Positions 28,820 through 37,173 of a DNA stretch of 64,000 nt are shown piece by piece. Position numbers and translations under genes: made by a program. Each line of letters opens with the position of its first letter. The first letter of the stretch is position 1. The stretch comes from Herbiconiux sp. A18JL235. GTDB taxonomy: Bacteria; Actinomycetota; Actinomycetes; Actinomycetales; Microbacteriaceae. Below the pieces are notes generated by a model, which was not told where the DNA came from, ran no database searches, and worked only from the letters and a program-made list of their open reading frames with translations. The stretch is taken from positions 930,001-994,000 of the forward strand of contig NZ_CP162511.1 in the NCBI RefSeq assembly GCF_040939305.1, read 5' to 3'.

Positions 28820-31291
28820 ATGGCATCCGTGCGGCTCGAGCAGCGACAGCGTCAGCCCACCTCCGCGGCGACGTCGTTCGTGCTCATCGCGATCACGGCG
28901 GCGACGATCGCCTTCGGTGTCGTGGCGGGCATCGCCGATCCGCCGCGGAGCTGGATCTCGTGCGTCGTCTTCCTCCTCAGCGTCGGCGTCACCGCCGTGT
29001 TCCAGCTGCCGATCGGTCGCGCCGCGGGCCTCCCGCCGATCGGTGTGGCGAGCGCCCTGCTCGTGGTGGGCACGGCGGGAACGAACCCCGTGTTCGACGT
29101 GGGGATGTGGGTGCTGGCGTACTTCGTCTCCCGCGCCCTCAGCACGCGCTCGCTCTTCCTCTCGGCGCAATGGTCTGGTGTGGCGACGCTCGGCGCGATC
29201 GCGTTCGTCGCCTCGTCGCGGTGGCTCATCGGGCTGGGCGTCAGCGATCTGATCGCGGTGGTCGTGGGCGTCGTGCTTTACGTGGTGGTGGTGCTCGCGC
29301 TCGAGTTCGTGCGTGAGCGCGGCCGGTGGAGCGTCGACAGCACCTTCGGGTTCAGCGGGCTGAGCCTGTGGCGTCTGGGCGCCGTGCTGGGCCTGAGCGC
29401 CGTGGTGGCACTCGGCGTCTTCGTGTCGACGACGGGGATGCTGCGCATCGTCGACGGCCCCGCCGAGCAACTCCAGCTGGCCCGGGAGACCATCCCGCTG
29501 CTGCTGGTCTCGATGGTGTTCTACGGGGCGGCGAAGCGCCGCCAGACCAGGAGCAGCGAGCGCCGGCTGAGCGGCGTCGTCGACGCGGCGCGGGCCCTCC
29601 CGTGGAGCACCGAGCAGGATCCGCGGGAGACGATGGTCGACTTCGCCCGCCGGGCCATCGACGCCACCGACTTCGAGATCCGCCGCACCCCTCCCGGCCG
29701 CAACGAGATCGGCACGCGCTTCTCCGAGATCGACTCGACCGACCCGCAGCTGAACCCCGAGTCGTTCTCCGACGCCGAGGACGGGGTGTCGCAGGAGCAT
29801 CAGCAAGACGCGGTGCAGCCGCCCGAGTACCTCATCGCGAGCCGCAAGAGCGGCGGCTCCCCGTTCACCGCCGACGACGAGCTCGCCCTCGACGCCATCG
29901 GGCACATGGCCTCCGAGACCGCGCGGGTGCGCGGCGCCTACGACACCCTGCTCGACCAGGTCGACCGCGACTCGCTCACCGGCCTGCCGAACTACAACGC
30001 CTTCCAGCGCTCGCTCGCCCGCCTCAACGAAGACCGCACCTACGCCTCCGGCATCGCCGTGCTGTTCATCGACCTCGATCAGTTCAAGCGCCTCAACGAC
30101 TCCGAGGGCCACCACATCGGCGACGAGGTGCTCTCGGTGGTCGCCACGCGCCTGCGCGCGAGCGTGCGCTCGCACGACTTCGTGGCGCGGGTGGGCGGCG
30201 ACGAGTTCGTGGTCATCCTCACCAAGCTGCAGTCGCTGGCCGAGTCGAAGCAGGTCGCCGACCACATCGTGGCGAACGTCGGCGCCCCCGCCACCCTGGG
30301 TGGCAGGGAGTACCGCCCCCTGGTGAGCGTGGGGCTCGCCTACTCGGGGCACCAGGAGACCGACCCGCAGTCGATCGTCGTCGACGCCGACCACTCGATG
30401 CTCGCCATCAAGAAGTCGAGGCGGCAGGGCGGGCCGTCGTTCGAGTCGAGCATCGGCATCTCCCCGCACCGCTCGAGCCGCATCAACGAGATCGTGGCGA
30501 AGGCCATCGACGACGGCGTGCTCAACGTCGTCTACCAGCCCATCGTCAACACGGTCGACGACGAGATCTGGGCGTTCGAGTCGCTCGTGCGCTACACCCA
30601 CCCCGAGCTCGGCCGCATCTCGACGTCGTCGCTGATCGAGAAGGCCAAGGGCCTCGGCCGCATGGACCAGCTCACCAAGCAGGTCATCGCCGCCTCCCTG
30701 AAGTCGGCTCGCGAGTTCCACAAGGTGGTTCCGGGCATCGCCACGATGACCATCAACCTCGAGGTGGAGCAGATCCGCGACGAGCACGTGGGCGCCTTCC
30801 TCAAGGAGATCGTGCCGAAGTACCCCGAGGTCACGCTCTGCCTCGAGCTCAACGAGCGCTCGGTTAAGGACATCGACGACGACCTGCGCCGGCAGGCCGA
30901 GCACTTCCGGGCCCTCGGCATGCTCATCGCGCTCGACGACTACGGCTCGGAGGCCTCCTCCGTGGGGGCTCTGGTGCGCATCCCGATGGACATCCTGAAG
31001 ATCGACCGCTCCCTCGTCGACAACCTCGACGACACCCGCCAGCGCGAGGTGGTGCGTGCGCTGCAGGGCTTCGGCGACGCCTTCGACTACTCGACGATCA
31101 TCGAGGGCGTGGAGACTCAGGATGCTGTGGACATCCTCGCGGGAATCGGTGTGAAGCACGCCCAGGGCTTCTTCTACGGCCGGCCGATGCCGTTCAACCA
31201 GACCATGGCGCGCCTCAAGGCCAACGGCGCGGCGGGAACACCGGGTCGGGAACGCGACCGCGAGCGGGAGCGGGCCCGCGAGGCCGGGTAG
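28820..31291 (+). CDS. Membrane GGDEF-EAL protein (cyclic-di-GMP turnover)
   Basis: 823 residues. About seven to eight N-terminal helices (1-235) form a membrane sensor; a GAF-like soluble part spans about 250-375. The GGDEF domain (about 380-545) has DSLTGLPNYNAF and an intact GGDEF at about 458. The EAL domain (about 555-805) reads FESLVRY for EAL, with TINLE, ELNERS, ALDDYGSEASS, DILKIDRSLV and EGVET, so metal and catalytic positions look largely kept. It may make or degrade c-di-GMP; which activity dominates is unknown. Next to a GH6 glucanase and close to a BcsA-like synthase. A basic tail (RERDRERERAREAG) ends the protein. Confidence 0.93.
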   Translation: MASVRLEQRQRQPTSAATSFVLIAITAATIAFGVVAGIADPPRSWISCVVFLLSVGVTAVFQLPIGRAAGLPPIGVASALLVVGTAGTNPVFDVGMWVLAYFVSRALSTRSLFLSAQWSGVATLGAIAFVASSRWLIGLGVSDLIAVVVGVVLYVVVVLALEFVRERGRWSVDSTFGFSGLSLWRLGAVLGLSAVVALGVFVSTTGMLRIVDGPAEQLQLARETIPLLLVSMVFYGAAKRRQTRSSERRLSGVVDAARALPWSTEQDPRETMVDFARRAIDATDFEIRRTPPGRNEIGTRFSEIDSTDPQLNPESFSDAEDGVSQEHQQDAVQPPEYLIASRKSGGSPFTADDELALDAIGHMASETARVRGAYDTLLDQVDRDSLTGLPNYNAFQRSLARLNEDRTYASGIAVLFIDLDQFKRLNDSEGHHIGDEVLSVVATRLRASVRSHDFVARVGGDEFVVILTKLQSLAESKQVADHIVANVGAPATLGGREYRPLVSVGLAYSGHQETDPQSIVVDADHSMLAIKKSRRQGGPSFESSIGISPHRSSRINEIVAKAIDDGVLNVVYQPIVNTVDDEIWAFESLVRYTHPELGRISTSSLIEKAKGLGRMDQLTKQVIAASLKSAREFHKVVPGIATMTINLEVEQIRDEHVGAFLKEIVPKYPEVTLCLELNERSVKDIDDDLRRQAEHFRALGMLIALDDYGSEASSVGALVRIPMDILKIDRSLVDNLDDTRQREVVRALQGFGDAFDYSTIIEGVETQDAVDILAGIGVKHAQGFFYGRPMPFNQTMARLKANGAAGTPGRERDRERERAREAG

Positions 31292-31312
31292 GCCGGGCGG
31301 GATAGAGTTGAG

Positions 31313-31318
31313 CCGACA
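31313..31318 (+). promoter_or_regulatory. -10 box (TAGAGT) of GH6 gene
   Basis: TAGAGT 21 bases before the GTG at 31340, followed by ribosome site AGGAAGGGG. Confidence 0.4.
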
Positions 31319-31339
31319 CCCGCGACAGGAAGGGGCTCC

Positions 31340-32329
31340 GTGCCACGAGTTCTGCCCCGCATCGGCCTCGCCGTGGCGATCGTGGCGATCGTCGGCGTTC
31401 TGGCGGCCATGGTGATCGGCGTCGGCGGCATCCTGTCCCAGGGCGGGGTGGCGAGCGACAACCCCTTCGCGGGCAAGACCCTGTTCGTCGACCCGGCGTC
31501 GAAGGCGGCGACAGCCGCGGCCGAGGAGAAGAAGGCCGGCGACGAGGGCGATGCCGCCGTCTTCACCCGCATCGCTGAGGTTCCGACCGCCATCTGGCTC
31601 ACGCCCGAGAAGCACCCGATCGACGACGTGGGAGGCTACGCCTCGAAACTCGTCGACGAGGCCGCGAAGCTCAAGGCGACGCCCGTGTTCGTGGTCTACG
31701 GCATCCCGAACCGCGACTGCGGCAACCAGTCGGCGGGCGGCCTGTCGAACGACGACTACCCCGTCTGGGTGAAGGAGATCGCCGACAGCCTCGAGGGCAG
31801 CGACTCCGTCATCATCCTCGAGCCCGACGCCCTGGCGCTCGCCGACGAGTGCGACAACGTCGACGAGCGGCTCGTGCAGGTGGGCGACTCGGTCGACACG
31901 CTCGTGGCGGCGGGTCTCACGGTGTACATCGACGCCGGTCACTCGAACTGGGGCCCGGCTGCCGAGATGGCCGACCTGCTGAACCGCGCGGGCGTCGAGC
32001 GGGCGCGCGGCTTCTCGACCAACGTGTCGAACTACAACACCACCGACCGCGAGCAGTACTACGCGAACTCCATCTCGGCGCTCACGAACGGCGCGCACTA
32101 CGTCATCGACACGGGCCGCAACGGTGCCGGATCGAACGGCGAGTGGTGCAACCCGCCCGGCCGCGCCCTCGGCGCGACGCCGGAGCCGGCGAAGTCGGGC
32201 TCGGCGCAAGACGCGACCCTCTGGGTCAAGCCCCCGGGCGAGAGCGACGGCGAGTGCAACGGCGGGCCGGCAGCGGGAGAGTGGTGGAACGAGAACGCCC
32301 TCGAGCTGGCGAAGAACGCCGGCTGGTAG
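31340..32329 (+). CDS. Membrane-anchored or secreted GH6 beta-1,4-glucanase
   Basis: 329 residues. N-terminal hydrophobic segment (8-33) and then one GH6 domain, no carbohydrate-binding module. Family signatures: VFVVYGIPNRDCGNQSAGG, VIILEPDALA (general acid Asp), YIDAGHSNWG, GFSTNVSNYN, VIDTGRNGAGS and WVKPPGESDG. Cleaves cellulose-like glucan outside the cell. Position beside a GGDEF-EAL protein and a BcsA-like synthase parallels CslZ/BcsZ hydrolases of polysaccharide synthesis loci rather than a feeding enzyme. GTG start with AGGAAGGGG upstream. Confidence 0.93.
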   Translation: MPRVLPRIGLAVAIVAIVGVLAAMVIGVGGILSQGGVASDNPFAGKTLFVDPASKAATAAAEEKKAGDEGDAAVFTRIAEVPTAIWLTPEKHPIDDVGGYASKLVDEAAKLKATPVFVVYGIPNRDCGNQSAGGLSNDDYPVWVKEIADSLEGSDSVIILEPDALALADECDNVDERLVQVGDSVDTLVAAGLTVYIDAGHSNWGPAAEMADLLNRAGVERARGFSTNVSNYNTTDREQYYANSISALTNGAHYVIDTGRNGAGSNGEWCNPPGRALGATPEPAKSGSAQDATLWVKPPGESDGECNGGPAAGEWWNENALELAKNAGW

Positions 32330-32402
32330 AGCGGATGCGCGCCGCGCATCACACGGCGGGCCCGCTTGGGCAGGCCCCATGCCGGGTGAGGTGATCCCTT
32401 GC

Positions 32403-32408
32403 TACGAT
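32403..32408 (+). promoter_or_regulatory. -10 box of leaderless promoter (TACGAT)
   Basis: TACGAT, seven bases before ATG 32416; this favours that ATG over the GTG at 32410. Confidence 0.5.
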
Positions 32409-32415
32409 CGTGGCA

Positions 32416-33369
32416 ATGGACACGCATGGGGAACGTAGGGTCGCGGTCATCATCGAGGATGACGCCGACATCAGGCACCTTCTCGAGACGGTGCTGAGCC
32501 AGGCCGGCTTCGAGGTCGTGGCGACCGGGAACGGTCTCGACGGAGTGCAGGCGGTGCGGGCCTACGACCCGATGGTCACCACGCTCGACGTGAGCATGCC
32601 CGGCATCGACGGCTTCGAGGCGGCCAAGCGCATCCGTGCCTTCAGCAACACCTACCTGGTGATGCTGACGGCCCGCGACGAGGAGATCGACACCCTGCAG
32701 GGTCTCGAGGCGGGCGCCGACGACTACCTCACGAAGCCGTTCCGCCCGCGCGAGCTGCGGGCGCGGGTCGAGGCGATGATGCGGCGCCCGCGGCAGGTGA
32801 ACGCGGTCGACGGGTCTGGTCCGGTCGCGCCCATCGCCGCCCCGCCGGCTCCGGCGCCTGCCGCGCAGGCTCCCGCTGTCCAGTATGCGCCGCAGGCTCC
32901 CGCTTCCTCGGCCCCCGCCGCGGGCTACGCTCCCGCCCCCGACGCTGCCTCCTACGCCGCCACGCCGACCGCCCCGCTCGCCCCCGCCGCCGCTGCTCCC
33001 GAGCCCGCGGCGCCCAAGAGCTACTCGCGCGAAGACGGCTGGCTCGAGCACAACAGCCTGTTCGTGAACTCCGAGATGCGTCTCGCCGAGAAAGACGGCA
33101 AGGCCATCGACCTCACTCGTAGCGAGTTCGACCTGCTGAACGCGCTCATGGAGAGCCAGCGTCGGGTGCGCAGCAAGGCCGACCTGGCGCTGCTCCTGCG
33201 TGGTGAGAGCTACGTCACCGCCCACTTCGTGAGCGAGGCCGACAAGCGCGCCATCGAGGTGCACATGGCGAACCTGCGCCGCAAGCTCGCCGACAGCATC
33301 ACCACGCCGCGCTGGATCGAGACCGTGCGGGGCGTCGGCTACCGCCTCGCCGCCTCCGAGGACGACTGA
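32416..33369 (+). CDS. OmpR-type response regulator with long Pro/Ala linker
   Basis: 317 residues, about 90 longer than usual. Receiver (1-120) with EDDADIRHLL, phosphoacceptor Asp in TLDVSMPGIDG, VMLTARDEE and DDYLTKPFRPREL. A disordered Pro/Ala linker (about 130-205) precedes the winged-helix domain (LTRSEFDLLNALMESQRRVR, AIEVHMANLRRKLAD, IETVRGVGYRL). The last 31 bases overlap, tail to tail, the Hpt-like gene on the other strand. No kinase is fused or coupled; the minus-strand kinase near 38 kb is a candidate partner. Likely controls this polysaccharide/signalling region. Confidence 0.92.
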   Translation: MDTHGERRVAVIIEDDADIRHLLETVLSQAGFEVVATGNGLDGVQAVRAYDPMVTTLDVSMPGIDGFEAAKRIRAFSNTYLVMLTARDEEIDTLQGLEAGADDYLTKPFRPRELRARVEAMMRRPRQVNAVDGSGPVAPIAAPPAPAPAAQAPAVQYAPQAPASSAPAAGYAPAPDAASYAATPTAPLAPAAAAPEPAAPKSYSREDGWLEHNSLFVNSEMRLAEKDGKAIDLTRSEFDLLNALMESQRRVRSKADLALLLRGESYVTAHFVSEADKRAIEVHMANLRRKLADSITTPRWIETVRGVGYRLAASEDD

Positions 33370-33734
33370 CCCGAACCCGTCGCCTTCAGGGAGTCGAGCA
33401 GCTCGAGCAGTTCGTCGCAGGTGTGCCTGCCCACCTCGTGCAGCCTCGCGAGGTGCGACATGCATCCGGCCAGGTCCTGCTGCTTGACAGCGGTGTGCAC
33501 CATGCCGGCGATGGCCTCGAGGGGCCACGCGCCGAGCATGGTGCTCGACGAACGGATGCTCAGACACACCACATCGGCATCCTCGAAGTCGCGGATGCCG
33601 AGTGCTTTCATCAACCTCTGGGATCGGGTCTCCCAGAGGTTGATGAAGTCGTGGACGAAGCGGCCGCGGTGCTCGTCGTCTCCGACGGCACTGAGGAGGC
33701 CGAGGGCCGCCTCGCGGTCGACGAACCGGGTCAA
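33339..33734 (-). CDS. Hpt-like helical protein lacking the phosphoacceptor His
   Basis: 131 residues. The pattern around CLSIRSSSTMLGAWPLEAIA lines up with the Hpt block AHxLKGSSxxLGAxxL, but the His position is not His and the Lys position is Arg. If it is an Hpt fold, it cannot take part in a normal phosphorelay. A Cys/His-bearing helix (GCMSHLARLHEVGRHTCDEL) follows. The start is TTG, overlapping the glycosyltransferase stop as TTGA, so it is co-translated with that enzyme. A perfect 17-bp hairpin lies in its coding sequence. A binding or regulatory role on the synthase or the convergent response regulator is inferred. Confidence 0.7.
   Translation of the reverse strand: MTRFVDREAALGLLSAVGDDEHRGRFVHDFINLWETRSQRLMKALGIRDFEDADVVCLSIRSSSTMLGAWPLEAIAGMVHTAVKQQDLAGCMSHLARLHEVGRHTCDELLELLDSLKATGSGQSSSEAARR
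33607..33647. repeat. Perfect 17-bp hairpin inside the Hpt-like gene
   Basis: TTCATCAACCTCTGGGA (33607-33623) and its exact reverse complement (33631-33647) flank a seven-base loop. It encodes FINLWETRSQRLM on the minus strand. Confidence 0.95.
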
Positions 33735-35173
33735 ACCTTGTACCCCCGGTAGCGGCGGAGGACCTTGATGACCATGCCGAGGGTCTGGATGATCGTGATG
33801 ATGCCGAGCACCGGCCAGCCGATCCAGAGGATTGTCGATTGAACGAACGGGGTGAGCTGGAACCAGACCAGCACCATCACCGCCACGACGAGCACCAGGA
33901 TGACGAGGGGCACGAGGTAGCCGTTGCCGCGACCGCGTTCAGCCTTGGCCTGGGCCGCCCAGTTGTCGGTCTGCTTGCGGCTGAGGAACTTGGTCCATGC
34001 CCGGAGGAAGTGCCCGAGCCTGACCCACATGTAGATCTCGGCGGGGAACAGGGCGAGCGCGAAGAAGATGTCACGACCGTTGCGGTTCTTCATCGACAGC
34101 GCCGTGCGGAGGTTCAGCAGAATGGCGACGACCGGCGGGATGAGCCAGATGGGGGAGAACACGAAGGCGTTGATCGACAGCGAGGCGAACAGCAGGATGA
34201 AGAACAGCACGCGGGTGACGAGGTTCGTGAGCATCGAGAGGTTCTCGAGCCAGCGCAGGCGGAGGTTCGGGTGGAAGGGCTGACCCTTCGTGTCGCCGCG
34301 CTGCCCGGGCCACATGAGCTCGATGGCGCCGAAGTTCCACTTCACCTGCTGCGCGTCGAGGCCGCGGAGGGTGGTCATGCCGCCCACGTCGGCGCGGGCC
34401 TGCGCCGAGATCTTGGTGAGGTAGCCCGCGCTCTTGATCTGGAGCGAGAGCAGCGAGTCCTCCACCTCGGAGTCCTTCACCCACGGGGTGTTCTGGTGGT
34501 TCTCGACCATGATCTGGCGGAGCGCCTTGGTGGAGAAGATGGAGAACTGCCCGCCGAGCACCGCCATGTTGCGGCCGCGCAGCATGTTCTGCATGTTGAA
34601 GGCCGCGAACTGGAACCGCTGGCCGGTGATGAGGAACTTGGCGATGAAGCCCTTGATGGGCGCGTCGTCGATGGAGAAGATCGCCGAGATGCCGCCGATG
34701 CGCGAGTCGGAGGTGATCTCCTCTGCGAGACGCTCCACAGCATCCGGGGCCGCCGTGGTGTCGCCGTCGACACCGAGCAGGAAGTCGCAGCCCTCGACCA
34801 GCTGGTAGCCGTAGTTGAGCGCGCCCACCTTCTTGTCTTTGTTCTTGCCGATGTCGTGCACGTAGACCTCGGTGAACTGCTCGACCCCGTCGACCTCCTT
34901 GAGATGGGGGCCGGCGTACTGGGCAGCGATCTTCACCGTGTCGTCGGTGGTGTTGTTCACCACGACGTGGATGACGTCGGGGAGGCGGGTCTGGTTGAGC
35001 AGCGACTCGAGCACGTCGCCGATCGACTCCGCCTCGTTGTAGGCCGGGATGATGCACCCGATCGTGGGTCGGTACGACGGCAGCGATTCCACCGACTCGA
35101 TGAAGTCGTTCTGGAACTCGCCCGACTCACCGAGTTCGGTGCGGTCGGTCACGTACGGGTTGATCTCTGACAT
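33731..35173 (-). CDS. BcsA-like processive family 2 glycosyltransferase
   Basis: 480 residues. Cytosolic GT-A domain (about 35-300) with IIPAYNEAESIGDVLESLL, VNNTTDD, DxD in LLGVDGDTTAAPDA, DSEVEDSLLSLQI (acceptor/base region) and QQVKWNFG where QxxRW of processive synthases is expected (Arg replaced by Lys). Five C-terminal helices follow (about 310-470). No N-terminal helices and no PilZ domain, so it is shorter than BcsA; closer in layout to actinobacterial CslA-like or hyaluronan/chitin-type synthases. It should polymerise a surface beta-glycan and thread it through the membrane. Coupled to the Hpt-like gene; the GH6 enzyme is 1.4 kb away. Confidence 0.9.
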   Translation of the reverse strand: MSEINPYVTDRTELGESGEFQNDFIESVESLPSYRPTIGCIIPAYNEAESIGDVLESLLNQTRLPDVIHVVVNNTTDDTVKIAAQYAGPHLKEVDGVEQFTEVYVHDIGKNKDKKVGALNYGYQLVEGCDFLLGVDGDTTAAPDAVERLAEEITSDSRIGGISAIFSIDDAPIKGFIAKFLITGQRFQFAAFNMQNMLRGRNMAVLGGQFSIFSTKALRQIMVENHQNTPWVKDSEVEDSLLSLQIKSAGYLTKISAQARADVGGMTTLRGLDAQQVKWNFGAIELMWPGQRGDTKGQPFHPNLRLRWLENLSMLTNLVTRVLFFILLFASLSINAFVFSPIWLIPPVVAILLNLRTALSMKNRNGRDIFFALALFPAEIYMWVRLGHFLRAWTKFLSRKQTDNWAAQAKAERGRGNGYLVPLVILVLVVAVMVLVWFQLTPFVQSTILWIGWPVLGIITIIQTLGMVIKVLRRYRGYKV

Positions 35174-35219
35174 GGCTCAAGTCTGCGGTATCACCCACAG
35201 GGTTCGCACGTGAATGCGC

Positions 35220-35225
35220 TAGGGT
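35220..35225 (+). promoter_or_regulatory. -10 box (TAGGGT) of lipoprotein gene
   Basis: TAGGGT 54 bases before the ATG at 35280, in the divergent gap to the glycosyltransferase. Confidence 0.35.
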
Positions 35226-35279
35226 CCGGTCAGGAAAACCTTAAGATTGCATCAGTCGGAACGGGAGAGGGTGTTGTCG

Positions 35280-35930
35280 ATGGCAGGCAGGCTGTTCAGG
35301 GGCATCGCGGCGGGTGCCGTCGCGCTCGCCACCGTGGCCGGCGTGAGCGCCTGCGGCACCGCCCCGTGGGATCAGTCGCGCTTCAACACGGATGCGCCGG
35401 AGACGTCGTCGTCGGCTCCTGCGACCCCCACAGCCCGCCCCACCATCACCCCCGTGGTGAACGAGCTCGCCACGGGCAGCGCCAAGCACCTCCTGCAGGC
35501 CGGCGACATCGCGATGACGGTCGACTACTACTCGACCCTCAGCATGGACCAGTGGACGGCCGAGGCGAACAAGCCCATCACCTTCTCGCTCACCGGCGCC
35601 CTCGGCACCGACGACGGGCAGAGCTTCTACCTCTCGCGGGTCACCCTCACCCCCGCGGTCGACGGGCCGACCGGCTCGCTGCCCGCCCCCGCCCCCATCA
35701 CCGACCAGGCGGCTGTGCAGCCGGGGTACTACATCAAGTCGCCCTACAGCTACAGTCAGACCTTCATCCTGCCCGCGCTCGATCCGGCGGCCACCTCGGT
35801 GACGCTCTCGTTCACCTACGAGATCCTGCTGCAGACGGCGCCCGGGTCGAACGACTACGCCAAGCAGACGGCCAGCGACCAGCTCACCGTGGCCATCGCT
35901 CAGGCACCCGACTCGTCGGGCGGCGAGTGA
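35280..35930 (+). CDS. Lipoprotein next to the glycosyltransferase
   Basis: 216 residues. Signal peptide with lipobox GVSAC (Cys about 25), a Ser/Thr/Pro spacer, then a beta-rich domain with LLQAGDIAMTVDYYSTLSMDQW and a final stretch SVTLSFTYEILLQTAPGSN. No known family recognised. ATG chosen with GGGAGAGG upstream; an earlier start at 35247 would break the signal peptide. Divergent from the synthase gene, so a role at the cell surface in handling or anchoring the polymer is possible but unproven. Confidence 0.8.
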   Translation: MAGRLFRGIAAGAVALATVAGVSACGTAPWDQSRFNTDAPETSSSAPATPTARPTITPVVNELATGSAKHLLQAGDIAMTVDYYSTLSMDQWTAEANKPITFSLTGALGTDDGQSFYLSRVTLTPAVDGPTGSLPAPAPITDQAAVQPGYYIKSPYSYSQTFILPALDPAATSVTLSFTYEILLQTAPGSNDYAKQTASDQLTVAIAQAPDSSGGE

Positions 35931-35948
35931 GGCGATCGGGCGGAGCCG

Positions 35949-37124
35949 TTACGAACCGGCCTGCGTGACCCCGCGCCCCACCACGATGCTGTTGCCGCCC
36001 GCCTCCCGCGCGGCGTGGGTGGCGTCGTCGAGCGCCCGGCGCAGTACGGGCAGCCCGTAGCCGTAGCCCTCGGTGTCGACGACCCCGAAGCTGGCCGTCG
36101 CCCGCAGCGACTGCTGCGGGTCGATCGGCTCGTCGACCAGGGCGGTCTGCAGACGGATGGCGAGCTGCTCGGCGTCGACGGCGCTCTGCGTGACCACCAC
36201 GATGACGAAGCGGCCTGCGCCGGTGTGACCGAGCAGTGCTGTGGTGGGTGCGTGGTGCCGCACGATCTGGGCGACGGAGCGGATGGCGGTGTCGCCGAAG
36301 GTGCGGCCGAACGCGGTGTTCATCTGGGGCAGGTTGTCGACATCCATCGCGATCATGGCGAGCCGGTCGCCGTGGAAGGATGCGCGTTCGACCCAGTCGG
36401 CCCACTGCTGCATGAAGGGGGCGGCCGAAAGCACCCCGACCACCGAGTGCACACCGACCGTGACGTCGCCGAGCGCCCGTGCGCCCGAGCGCTCCGCCTG
36501 CAGGATCGACATCGAGATGGTGCCTAGCAGCACGACGACGATGGTGAGGACGGAGGTGAGCTCCGAGCTGAAGTACTGCTGGAAGGTCGAGCTCTCGGGG
36601 CCCAGGCTCACGAAGATGCCGGTGCGGGCGACGTAATAGGCGCAGACGATCCAGAGGGCGAAGCTCATGACTCGCGCGTTCAGGTTGCGCCGCATGCGGG
36701 AGCGCATGGTCTCCGCACCGCCGAGGCCCGCGAACACCGCGACCCCCGCGAACAGTGCAGCCGAGCCCGTCCACTCGCCCCCGGCGGGGCCTTCGATCGC
36801 CGTGAACAGCGCGACGACCCCACCGCCCAGGAGAACCACCCAGATGAGCGACGGCCGGCCGTTGAACACGCGCGCCCCCGCCCAGATGGATCCGATCGAG
36901 ATGACGTGCGCCGTGTTGCCGACCGCGAGCACCCACCACAACTGGTCGGAGATGCTCCAGACCGAGAACGACAGGGCGGTGAGCATGGCTGCGATGAAGG
37001 AGATGCTCCAGAGACGACCGGAGGCGTCGTTCCGCCGCATCGCGGTGTTGAGGATGAAGGTGATGCCGCAGAGGACGATGATGAGACCGCTGGTGACGAT
37101 GAGGGTGTCGAGGTCGAGTGTCAT
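35949..37124 (-). CDS. Membrane protein with degenerate GGDEF domain (paralogue 1)
   Basis: 391 residues. Six to seven helices (1-215) including GNTAHVISIGSIWAGARVFNGRP, then a GGDEF-fold domain whose active loop reads GHTGAGRFVIVV (GAGRF for GGDEF) and whose substrate region AMDVDNLPQMNTAFG keeps DxD-like residues. Catalysis is therefore doubtful; such proteins often bind GTP or c-di-GMP or regulate partners. AAGGAGG nine bases before the ATG. The same architecture and the GNxA...FNGR block recur in the gene at 43732. Confidence 0.85.
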   Translation of the reverse strand: MTLDLDTLIVTSGLIIVLCGITFILNTAMRRNDASGRLWSISFIAAMLTALSFSVWSISDQLWWVLAVGNTAHVISIGSIWAGARVFNGRPSLIWVVLLGGGVVALFTAIEGPAGGEWTGSAALFAGVAVFAGLGGAETMRSRMRRNLNARVMSFALWIVCAYYVARTGIFVSLGPESSTFQQYFSSELTSVLTIVVVLLGTISMSILQAERSGARALGDVTVGVHSVVGVLSAAPFMQQWADWVERASFHGDRLAMIAMDVDNLPQMNTAFGRTFGDTAIRSVAQIVRHHAPTTALLGHTGAGRFVIVVVTQSAVDAEQLAIRLQTALVDEPIDPQQSLRATASFGVVDTEGYGYGLPVLRRALDDATHAAREAGGNSIVVGRGVTQAGS

Positions 37125-37173
37125 GCCGTGAGACCTCCTTCCGCGCCGCGCATCGGCCGCCGATGATCGGAGT

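Noticed and set aside
28697..32380. Very long minus-strand frame (over 1200 residues) opposite the GGDEF-EAL and GH6 genes
   Set aside because: Antisense artefact of biased codons; the plus-strand genes have intact catalytic motifs.
33839..35170. Plus-strand frame opposite the glycosyltransferase
   Set aside because: His/Glu/Val-rich shadow with no motif; the minus-strand GT2 motifs are clear.
33730..35173. PilZ domain on the BcsA-like synthase
   Set aside because: No RxxxR / DxSxxG pattern in the C-terminal part, which is all membrane helices; any c-di-GMP effect must be indirect.
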